This document shows, piece after piece, positions 1 to 6,206 of a stretch of DNA of 23,318 nt; position 1 is the first letter of the stretch, and the number at the start of each line of letters is the position of its first letter. The DNA is from Lachnospiraceae bacterium UBA3814. Lineage in GTDB: Bacteria > Bacillota > Clostridia > Lachnospirales > Lachnospiraceae. The notes beneath the pieces are model-generated. The model made no database searches, was not told the origin of the DNA, and saw only the letters and a program-made list of their open reading frames with translations. A program made the position numbers and the translations under genes. The DNA lies in NCBI GenBank assembly GCA_002368575.1, contig DFEA01000067.1, positions 1-23,318 on the forward strand, given 5' to 3'.

Positions 1-28
1 GACGGGGTGATCCGTGAATGGTAACGTT

Positions 29-1723
29 TTATCCTGACACACGGCTCCGGGACAGGCTGTCGTCCTTAACCCTCCTGCTGCCCCCATGCCGTCTCTCAAA
101 GGCCCTGCAGATACCGATGATGGCAAAAATATAAGGCGTGCACAGCACCTGCTGGTAGCAGAAGAAGTTATGGCTCAAATAGGCAGCTATGGAGGCGGCC
201 CCCGCTATAGACAGAGCGGTGATCCTTCGCCTGCTTATAAAGCCCCTGAAGGCCGCGGCAAAGATCGACATATAGGCTGTAAAGCCTGCTATCCCAAGAT
301 TGAACAGCATGTTCAGCCATTCGTTGTGGGCATTTGCCAGTACGCTCGATCCCCATCTGGCCTTCATCTGCGCCGACCGGTATTCATATGCATATTCGGC
401 ATAGCAGTCGGGCCCGATCCCGAAAAGCTTATTAAGAAACGGGAATCCGGAAAACATCTCAAGCGTCACTCTCCAGGTAAAGCCCCGTCCGTTTCCCCAG
501 TCATCATTAAAAACAAAATATTCATGCTCCTCAAGGAAGGGTACCCTTACTCCGTTTCCGGTAAGTATAAGGACCGCGGCACAGAAAACCACTGCGATAC
601 CCGAAAACACAAGGACCGCCATCCTGATGAAGCTTATCCTGTTCAGAGAAAAATTATACCTGATCTGCAAAAATGAAAGCACGAGATAAAGGGCCGTAAG
701 GATCAGGGTAAGCACCATAAAGGGGATACCTGTGCTCAAAGACATTGACAGGGCCCCCGGAAGCACCGCTTTCTCCCTGAAAGCCAGCTGAAGCAGGCCC
801 GTCACGCGAAAGCTTATAAAGATTATCAGTATGAGCTGAAAAAACCTGATGAAATAATTGTTCCGCTCAAGCGCAAAGGTAAACAGCACTAAAAGCGCAG
901 CGCTCAGGGCCGCATAGGCGCTGTCCGAATTCTGCGTGACCAGTGACATGGAGGCCGTCGCTATATAAAGAGCGTAGAAGCACCTGTACCTGTTTCTCCT
1001 TTCGTATATAAACAGCGCAAGGCTCACCGGCAGGAGGGTGCAGAGAAAGCTCGAGTACCAGGTGGCCTGCCCCAGGGTCGAAAGAAAAAGCAGTCTGTGA
1101 TAATCGGAAACACCTTCATAAAAGCCGAGAGGATCTATGGAAAACCTGTTGAGTATCCCGATGATAAAGGTGAGAAGGGAGCCGGCAAACAGGGCGCCCA
1201 TGATAATACGCCTGCAGGCTCTGTCCGCGAATCTTGAGGTGATAAAATATATGCCCGCAAAAAACAGCTGGCTTATAAGCCCCATATTCCATCCCGGATA
1301 CCCGGTAAGGGGCGGATTTGCGCCGTTTTTTAATGACAGGGAGCCGGTATTGTAAGGACTGATGATAAAAGAGATCAGACAGATGAGAGCATAGGCAAGC
1401 ACAGCCTTATCAACAGCGCTTATTGAGCCCAACCTCTTAAGCACCGATAAAAGCTCCGTTTCCCGCCTTGAAAGCTTCAGGATAAGACCGGCCGCAAGCA
1501 GCAGAAAACAGCTTATCAATAATGCCGCGGTAGAATAAAAGAAAAAGTCGTATTTAAAGCGTCCGATGTCAAAATATTTATCATGAAAGACCAGCGGAAG
1601 AAAAAAGAACAGGACTACACAGTAAAGACAGGTTATATAAGACAGACATTTCCTCAGCGCTCCGGAGTAAGCACTGCTCTCATGCCCTGTTGTCATGTCC
1701 GAACGGATAGTTTTTCCCATCAT
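29..1723 (-). CDS. O-antigen ligase / polymerase-like polytopic membrane protein (Wzy_C type)
   Basis: A 564-residue integral membrane protein with about a dozen hydrophobic segments across its length. The family joins or polymerises lipid-linked glycans on the outer face of the membrane. Near the C-terminus, after a large loop (about residues 395-450, with GRGFTWRVTLEMF and FGIGPDCYAEY), comes AHNEWLNMLFNLGIAGF. This matches the H-N-x-x-L helix typical of the Wzy_C domain, and that match is the main ground for the call. The substrate cannot be read from sequence; a wall-linked polysaccharide or teichoic-type polymer is inference. It is the last gene of the GNAT-plsY unit. The longest frame starts 44 bp inside plsY with AGAGG almost touching the first ATG. 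An internal ATG at 1696 would cut the overlap to 17 bp but has no better ribosome site, so the start is uncertain. Nothing recognisable follows in the last 28 bases at the window edge. Confidence 0.75.
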   Translation of the reverse strand: MMGKTIRSDMTTGHESSAYSGALRKCLSYITCLYCVVLFFFLPLVFHDKYFDIGRFKYDFFFYSTAALLISCFLLLAAGLILKLSRRETELLSVLKRLGSISAVDKAVLAYALICLISFIISPYNTGSLSLKNGANPPLTGYPGWNMGLISQLFFAGIYFITSRFADRACRRIIMGALFAGSLLTFIIGILNRFSIDPLGFYEGVSDYHRLLFLSTLGQATWYSSFLCTLLPVSLALFIYERRNRYRCFYALYIATASMSLVTQNSDSAYAALSAALLVLFTFALERNNYFIRFFQLILIIFISFRVTGLLQLAFREKAVLPGALSMSLSTGIPFMVLTLILTALYLVLSFLQIRYNFSLNRISFIRMAVLVFSGIAVVFCAAVLILTGNGVRVPFLEEHEYFVFNDDWGNGRGFTWRVTLEMFSGFPFLNKLFGIGPDCYAEYAYEYRSAQMKARWGSSVLANAHNEWLNMLFNLGIAGFTAYMSIFAAAFRGFISRRRITALSIAGAASIAAYLSHNFFCYQQVLCTPYIFAIIGICRAFERRHGGSRRVKDDSLSRSRVSG

Positions 1724-2363
1724 CCTCTATGCCAAGCCTTTCAGCTTCCTTTTTTCTGTTCCAGAGAAAGGAAAAGCGGAGCTCCTTCCCCTGTACAATT
1801 CTCCTCAGATTCTCAAAATGCCTGTAGGTGATCGCTACCGTAGCAAGCAGGAACACGGAAGGAATACAGGTCCTGTATATGGCTCCGTATGAGATCGGAA
1901 AGGCTACGGACGCAAAAATAGGCCCAAAACAGATATAATCCGTGACAAAAACTATTACAGCCACGATTATCAGAAGTATCACGAAAAGCTTGATATCAAT
2001 GGCCAGAACCGAACCGCCCAGGGAGGCAAAGCCCTTTCCGCCCTTAAAGCCCATATAAAAAGGAAAGATGTTGCCTAAGATCACAAAGGTGGCGCAGACG
2101 AACTGAGCAAGTACCATATCCGCGGAAAACAGATGGCCTGAAAAAACCGTAACCAGATATGCCTTCATTATGTCGATCAACGCAACCGTCAGGCCTATAC
2201 CCTTACCCATGGTTATCATAAGGTTGGAAGCTCCCGCGTTTCCCGAGCCATGCTCCCTTATATCATAGCCCTTGAGCTTCGCAAGGATGAAGGAAAGATT
2301 GATGCAGCCTACCGCATAGCCCAATACCGCGCATATGAAAAGCAAAGTTACAAGATTCTTCAC
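1680..2363 (-). CDS. plsY: Acyl-phosphate:glycerol-3-phosphate acyltransferase PlsY
   Basis: PlsY moves an acyl group from acyl-phosphate to glycerol-3-phosphate, making lysophosphatidic acid, the first step of membrane phospholipid synthesis in most Gram-positives. All three family motifs are visible: GSGNAGASN at residues 39-47 (usual form GSGNxGATN), the phosphate loop FKGGKGFAS at about 106-114, and HFENLRRIVQGKE from residue 182. There are several hydrophobic segments and the length (227 aa) is slightly above the usual ~200. The start codon is GTG, with AAAAGGGG eight bases upstream; that site lies inside the last codons of the GNAT gene, whose stop is three bases before this start, so translational coupling is likely. 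The C-terminal tail after motif 3 (residues ~198-227) is charged and overlaps the next gene. The Ala-Ser for Ala-Thr change in motif 1 is conservative. Confidence 0.93.
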   Translation of the reverse strand: MKNLVTLLFICAVLGYAVGCINLSFILAKLKGYDIREHGSGNAGASNLMITMGKGIGLTVALIDIMKAYLVTVFSGHLFSADMVLAQFVCATFVILGNIFPFYMGFKGGKGFASLGGSVLAIDIKLFVILLIIVAVIVFVTDYICFGPIFASVAFPISYGAIYRTCIPSVFLLATVAITYRHFENLRRIVQGKELRFSFLWNRKKEAERLGIEDDGKNYPFGHDNRA

Positions 2364-2366
2364 GTA

Positions 2367-2846
2367 TTATACCCCTTTTAATATGTACTCCATCCCGGTC
2401 TTATAAGGCTTAAGACCCATGGCGTCATAAAAGCCCCTGGCCCCTTCATTACCCGACCACACATTCAGAGTAACATTATAGCAGCCTGATCTCTCTGCGT
2501 ACCCAAGCACATATTCATACAGCTTCCTTCCCGTATGCTCCCCCCTCGATACTTCATCCACACACAGGTCGTCAATGTACAGTGTTTTCCGGTCTGTCAT
2601 GTTATTATCGTTCTCATAGACCGTAAGCTCGCAGAAGCAGTATCCCCGCAAATGCTCATCCTCTTCATCGGTGAGAACAAAGACAGGCCTGCTGTCATCC
2701 TCTATGATGCCCTCAAGCTGCACATCGGTATATTTTCTGTGATCATGCTTAAAAAGATCAGGTCTTATATCCGCGTGAACATTATTCACCTGAAGCAGTA
2801 ATCTGCCTATATCAGGGATATCCCTTTTCTCCGCCCTTCTTATCAT
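2367..2846 (-). CDS. GNAT-family N-acetyltransferase
   Basis: A 159-residue single-domain acetyltransferase of the GNAT fold, transferring acetyl from acetyl-CoA to an amine. The N-terminus (MIRRAEKRDIPDIGRLL) is the usual first strand and helix. The acetyl-CoA motif A is YIDDLCVDEVSRGEHTGRKL at about residues 90-109, with R-G-x-x-x-G-R as the pyrophosphate loop. The C-terminus has the typical NVWSGNEGARGFYDAMGL and GMEYIL strands. The substrate is unknown; small-molecule, antibiotic or protein N-terminus targets are all possible. It is the first gene of a unit with plsY and the ligase-like gene, after a promoter at 2939-2967. The start ATG has AAGG only one base upstream, with a further purine-rich stretch (GGGCCGG) behind it, so initiation may be modest. 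No better start exists in frame. Confidence 0.88.
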   Translation of the reverse strand: MIRRAEKRDIPDIGRLLLQVNNVHADIRPDLFKHDHRKYTDVQLEGIIEDDSRPVFVLTDEEDEHLRGYCFCELTVYENDNNMTDRKTLYIDDLCVDEVSRGEHTGRKLYEYVLGYAERSGCYNVTLNVWSGNEGARGFYDAMGLKPYKTGMEYILKGV

Positions 2847-2865
2847 ACCTTACCGGCCCTGTTTT

Positions 2866-2925
2866 AGTGAACGGATCAAATGTCCAATGCATTTCCGTAT
2901 AGTAAACGAAGTAAATCCGAACACT
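2866..2925 (-). promoter_or_regulatory. Leader stem-loop upstream of the GNAT-plsY unit
   Basis: The predicted 5' leader can close with AGTG-TT-CGGAT pairing to ATCCG-TT-CACT: four pairs, a symmetric TT/TT internal loop, then five pairs. The arms are at 2866-2876 and 2915-2925 and enclose about 38 bases. It lies just after the predicted transcription start. No riboswitch class is recognised, and the pairing could be chance. Confidence 0.3.
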
Positions 2926-2938
2926 TAATTTTTCTATT

Positions 2939-2967
2939 ATAATATCCTGTTTCAGCAGATTTATCAA
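2939..2967 (-). promoter_or_regulatory. Sigma-A-type promoter for GNAT-plsY-ligase
   Basis: Read on the minus strand, TTGATA (2967-2962) and TATTAT (2944-2939) are separated by exactly 17 bases. A shifted TATAAT is also present at 2941-2936, with a 20-base spacer. Transcription would start near 2930, leaving a leader of about 85 bases before the GNAT start. The dispersed repeat ends 19 bases upstream of the -35 box. Confidence 0.7.
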
Positions 2968-2986
2968 GAAATATCGTATCTGCCCG

Positions 2987-3105
2987 GGGCAATCGCTTAA
3001 TACCCTCATAACCCCGGCGGGATATGCTGATCATAAAAAGTTCGGATCTGAGCTTTAGCGCAGCTCACTTGACGAAAAGCAGTTTTTATAGAAAACCTTT
3101 CAACC
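2987..3105 (-). repeat. 119-bp dispersed intergenic repeat, copy A
   Basis: This segment aligns without gaps to 23150-23268 in the same orientation, with 103 of 119 bases identical by hand count. It sits behind gdhA and 19 bases upstream of the -35 box of the next minus-strand gene. On the minus strand it contains an intrinsic-terminator-like hairpin (AAAGCTC-AGATCC-GAACTTT followed by T) preceded by a possible competing stem (GAGCT with AGCTC). A 33-codon frame with ATG runs through it (3006-3107) and ends at the same TGA as the matching frame of copy B, but it has no ribosome site. The last 23 bases, from that TGA to the promoter side, are identical in both copies. The strand is given as the orientation of the neighbouring genes. 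Confidence 0.85.
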
Positions 3106-3126
3106 ATAATGGTTGAAAGGTTTTCT
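3090..3126. terminator. Perfect 16-bp hairpin downstream of gdhA
   Basis: AGAAAACCTTTCAACC (3090-3105) pairs perfectly with GGTTGAAAGGTTTTCT (3111-3126) around an ATAAT loop, 38 bases behind the gdhA stop. The U-rich stretch is in the distal arm rather than after the stem, in either direction, so it fits an AT-closed, bidirectional terminator or RNA 3'-end stabiliser rather than a textbook terminator. One arm is the end of the 119-bp repeat; copy B has only that one arm. Confidence 0.6.
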
Positions 3127-3164
3127 GTAAGGATCGTTTTCAGTTAGGTGAACCGCTCAAATAC

Positions 3165-4511
3165 TCAGACTATCCCCTGAGCCTTCATTGCGTCGGCCAC
3201 CTTTAAGAAGCCGGCAATGTTGGCACCGGCCACATAATTACCCTCCATATCGTATTTCTTTGCAGCCTCGTCAAGGTTATGGAAAATATTCACCATGATG
3301 CCCTGAAGCTTTTTATCGACCTCCTCAAAGGTCCAGGAAAGCCTTTCCGAGTTCTGGCTCATCTCAAGCGCTGAGGTGGCTACGCCGCCTGCGTTCGAGG
3401 CCTTGCCTGGAGCAAAGAGCACGCCGTTCTTCTGCAGATATTCCGTGGCATCCATCGTGGTGGGCATATTTGCGCCCTCGGCCACTGCTATGACGCCGTT
3501 TGCGACAAGCGCCTTTGCGTCCTCGATATCCAGCTCATTCTGGGTGGCGCAGGGAAGAGCCACATCACACTTAACGTTCCATACCCCGTGCTCTCCGTTC
3601 TTTTTCTCATGATATTCCGCACTCTTTCTTCCCGCGGCATACTCGGAAAGCCTGGCTCTCTTAACCTCCTTGATCTCCTTGAGCAGCTCTACGTCTATCC
3701 CCTCAGGATCATATATCCATCCGGTGGAATCAGAGCAGGTAACGACCTTCGCTCCAAGCTGCTGTGCCTTCTGTATCGCATAGATAGCCACGTTTCCGGC
3801 ACCTGACACCGCAACGGTCATGCCATTTATGTCCTTTCCGTTGCATTTAAGCATCTCCTCCGTAAGGTAAAGCAGCCCGTAGCCGGTAGCCTCCTTCCTT
3901 GCAAGAGAGCCGCCGTAGGATAAGCCCTTTCCTGTGAGAACACCCTCATACAGACCGGTAAGCCTCTTATACTGGCCGTACATATAGCCTATTTCCCTGG
4001 CTCCGGTACCGATGTCGCCTGCCGGCACATCCGTATCCGCTCCGATATATTTATGCAGCTCCGTCATAAAGCTCTGGCAGAATGCCATTACCTCCCTGTC
4101 GGATTTGCCCTTGGGATCGAAATCCGAACCTCCCTTGCCGCCTCCGATCGGAAGTCCGGTAAGGGAATTCTTGAATATCTGCTCAAATCCGAGGAACTTG
4201 ATGATACCAAGATTTACCGAAGGATGGAGCCTGAGTCCTCCCTTATAGGGACCGATAGCGGAATTGAACTGAACACGGAAGGCGTTGTTTACCTGAACCT
4301 GCCCCTTGTCGTCCACCCAGGGAACCCTGAATAAGAGCTGCCTTTCCGGAGTGGTAAGCCTTTCAAGGAGAGCATCCCTCCTGTATTCCTCTTCGTTGGC
4401 CTCTATAACCACCCTGAGGGATTCAAGCACCTCCTTAACCGCCTGGTGAAACTCCGGCTGTGCGGGGTTCTTTTCAACTACCGACTGATAAACCTCATCA
4501 ACATACGACAT
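3165..4511 (-). CDS. gdhA: NADP-type glutamate dehydrogenase, hexameric class
   Basis: Reductive amination of 2-oxoglutarate with ammonia to give glutamate: a central nitrogen-assimilation step in the cytoplasm. The 448-residue length is that of the ~50-kDa hexameric GDHs. Visible are the substrate domain with GPYKGGLRLHPSV (about 87-99), the glycine-rich LPIGGGKGGSDFDPKG with the catalytic lysine at 126, DVPAGDIGTGAREIGYMYG (161-179), the Rossmann loop VSGAGNVA (about 235-242), and the C-terminal GANMPTT and APGKASNAGGVA segments. After the second Rossmann strand the sequence is CSDSTG rather than an acidic end, as in the NADPH-using E. coli enzyme; NADP use is therefore inferred. AGGAGG lies nine bases before the ATG. 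It has its own promoter just behind the antiporter gene and a long leader hairpin that may control read-through. Confidence 0.97.
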   Translation of the reverse strand: MSYVDEVYQSVVEKNPAQPEFHQAVKEVLESLRVVIEANEEEYRRDALLERLTTPERQLLFRVPWVDDKGQVQVNNAFRVQFNSAIGPYKGGLRLHPSVNLGIIKFLGFEQIFKNSLTGLPIGGGKGGSDFDPKGKSDREVMAFCQSFMTELHKYIGADTDVPAGDIGTGAREIGYMYGQYKRLTGLYEGVLTGKGLSYGGSLARKEATGYGLLYLTEEMLKCNGKDINGMTVAVSGAGNVAIYAIQKAQQLGAKVVTCSDSTGWIYDPEGIDVELLKEIKEVKRARLSEYAAGRKSAEYHEKKNGEHGVWNVKCDVALPCATQNELDIEDAKALVANGVIAVAEGANMPTTMDATEYLQKNGVLFAPGKASNAGGVATSALEMSQNSERLSWTFEEVDKKLQGIMVNIFHNLDEAAKKYDMEGNYVAGANIAGFLKVADAMKAQGIV

Positions 4512-4554
4512 TTTTCTTTCCTCCTTTTACTTTATAAAGACAGTTCAGCTCCTT

Positions 4555-4607
4555 AAAAAGACGCCTGAAAAAAGCGCGTCTACCACGCGCCCTTTACAGA
4601 CGTCTTT
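4555..4607 (-). terminator. Long terminator-like hairpin in the gdhA leader (candidate attenuator)
   Basis: Between the gdhA promoter and gdhA, the minus strand forms an inner stem GCGCGT-GGTAG-ACGCGC followed by six T (4568-4590). An outer 11-pair stem encloses it: AAAGACGTCTG with CAGGCGTCTTT, one G-U pair (4597-4607 with 4557-4567). The whole can zip into one nearly continuous ~23-pair hairpin. A second T run follows the outer stem. This would stop most transcripts from the gdhA promoter unless something prevents folding. It could also act as the end of the antiporter transcript. Confidence 0.7.
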
Positions 4608-4618
4608 GCCTGAACGTT

Positions 4619-4647
4619 ATTATATAACAATTCTTCGGTCATGACAA
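4619..4647 (-). promoter_or_regulatory. gdhA promoter
   Basis: On the minus strand TTGTCA (4647-4642) and a perfect TATAAT (4624-4619) are spaced by 17 bases. The -35 box begins five bases after the antiporter stop codon. The predicted start is near 4612, just ahead of the long hairpin, leaving about 100 bases of leader. Confidence 0.8.
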
Positions 4648-4652
4648 GCATT

Positions 4653-6179
4653 TTATACTTCGTTCCCGCTTCCCTTCGATATCCTGCCGATCATAAATAT
4701 GACCGTAAAGGTAAGCACTATTCCGAAGGGAAGGGATATCCAGGCGCTTCTGGTGACCCCTGCCACGATATAGGTAATGAATGATATAAGCGCGACAGTG
4801 ACAGCATAGGGAAGCTGGGTGGATACATGACTGACATGATCGCACTGTGCTCCCGCGCTTGCCATGATGGTCGTGTCCGAAATAGGAGAGCAGTGGTCGC
4901 CGCAGACCGCACCTGCCATACAGGCGGAGATGGAGATTATCATAAGCTTTGGATCACTGTTCTGAAAAACATTCACAACGATGGGTATCAGGATACCGAA
5001 GGTGCCCCATGAGGTACCCGTCGAAAAAGCCAGAAAGCATCCTACCAGGAAGATTATGGACGGAAGGAAATATACAAGTCCTCCTGCGCTCTTCTCCATT
5101 ATGCCCGCCACATATTCGGGAGCCCCAAGGCTCATTGTCATCTCCTTAAGGGTCCAGGCAAAGGTAAGGATAAGGATCGCGGGGACCATGGCGTTAAAGC
5201 CGGCCGGGATCGCCTCCATACATTCCTTGAAGGAGAGCGTCCTTCTGATCAGGTAGAATATTATCGTAATGATGATCCCGAAAATACTGCCCATGGAAAG
5301 ACCCACCGAGGCATCCGAATTGGAGAATGCCTCTATAAAGGAAGCTCCTTCAAAAAAGCCGCCGGTATAGATCATACAGATCACGCAGCACACTATCAGC
5401 GACACTATGGGTATGACAAGATCCGATACCCCGCCGTGCTCTCCTGCCTGTTCTTTTTCTTCCGCCGAGCCCTCGGCTCTTACGGTAAACAGATCGTTGT
5501 GAAGAACGGCATTATCCTCAAACCTCTTCATCGGACCGTAATCCACCTTCATGACAATGATAAGGATCATCATCACCACTGTAAGGAGCGCATAATAATT
5601 ATAAGGAATGGCTCTTACGAAGATGGTAAAGCCGTCCTCTCCCTCCACAAAGCCCGAGACCGCCGCGGCCCATGACGATATGGGAGCGATTATGCAGACC
5701 GGAGCCGCCGTCGCGTCGATAAGATAGGCAAGCTTGGCTCTTGAGACCTTATGAGTATCGGTAACAGGCCTCATTACGGAGCCCACCGTAAGGCAGTTGA
5801 AATAATCATCTATAAAAATGATAATACCGAGAGCCATGGTCGCAAGCTGCGCGCCCGCTCTTGTCTTTATATGAGACAGCATATACTTCCCGAAGGCCCT
5901 TGAGCCTCCGGCCCTGTTCATAAGATTGACAAGGGATCCCAGGACCACAAGAAAGATCAGTATCCCCACGTTATAGCTGTCGGACAGAGAGGCGATAAAG
6001 CCGTCATTCAGCACATGATTAAAGGTTCCTACAAAGGAAAAGCCCGAATAAAACATTCCTCCGAAGAGGATGCCCACAAACAGTGAGCTGTAGACCTCCT
6101 TAGTGATAAGGGCAAGCACTATCGCAATGACAGGCGGTACCAGTGACCAGAAAGTAGCATACATAGCCGTTACATCCAT
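4653..6179 (-). CDS. NhaC-family Na+/H+ antiporter-like transporter
   Basis: A polytopic membrane protein of about 508 residues with roughly a dozen hydrophobic helices. The signature region FIDDYFNCLTVGSVMRP followed by LAYLIDATAAPVCIIAPISSW (split by about 15 residues) and, near the end, STGTSWGTFGILIPI and GDHCSPISDTTIMASAGA are characteristic of the NhaC/ion-transporter superfamily. Members exchange Na+ for H+, and some relatives carry amino or organic acids, so the substrate is not certain. A hydrophilic loop with several Glu (about 225-250) splits the two halves. The frame could start at 6185, but AGGAGG is only two bases from that ATG. The ATG at 6179 (third codon) has a seven-base spacing and is chosen. 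Only 27 bases separate it from the surface-protein stop, so co-transcription is likely. Confidence 0.88.
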   Translation of the reverse strand: MDVTAMYATFWSLVPPVIAIVLALITKEVYSSLFVGILFGGMFYSGFSFVGTFNHVLNDGFIASLSDSYNVGILIFLVVLGSLVNLMNRAGGSRAFGKYMLSHIKTRAGAQLATMALGIIIFIDDYFNCLTVGSVMRPVTDTHKVSRAKLAYLIDATAAPVCIIAPISSWAAAVSGFVEGEDGFTIFVRAIPYNYYALLTVVMMILIIVMKVDYGPMKRFEDNAVLHNDLFTVRAEGSAEEKEQAGEHGGVSDLVIPIVSLIVCCVICMIYTGGFFEGASFIEAFSNSDASVGLSMGSIFGIIITIIFYLIRRTLSFKECMEAIPAGFNAMVPAILILTFAWTLKEMTMSLGAPEYVAGIMEKSAGGLVYFLPSIIFLVGCFLAFSTGTSWGTFGILIPIVVNVFQNSDPKLMIISISACMAGAVCGDHCSPISDTTIMASAGAQCDHVSHVSTQLPYAVTVALISFITYIVAGVTRSAWISLPFGIVLTFTVIFMIGRISKGSGNEV

Positions 6180-6206
6180 TTTCATACCTCCTCAAAAGGA
6201 ACCTTA

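Noticed and set aside
2812..3009. 65-codon frame between the repeat and the GNAT gene (minus strand), and a shorter 26-codon frame inside it from 2892
   Set aside because: It crosses the promoter, starts inside the repeat and overlaps the GNAT start out of frame. There is no proper ribosome site and composition looks non-coding.
3061..3100. Promoter-like TTGACG/TTGACA followed by TATAGA/TATGGA on the plus strand inside the repeat
   Set aside because: The spacing is only about 12 bases in both copies, too short for a sigma-A promoter, and no plus-strand gene follows.
4552..4610. ANTAR-type dual-hexaloop antitermination signal in the gdhA leader
   Set aside because: Only one nested hairpin with a five-base loop is seen; the required tandem stems with hexanucleotide loops were not found.
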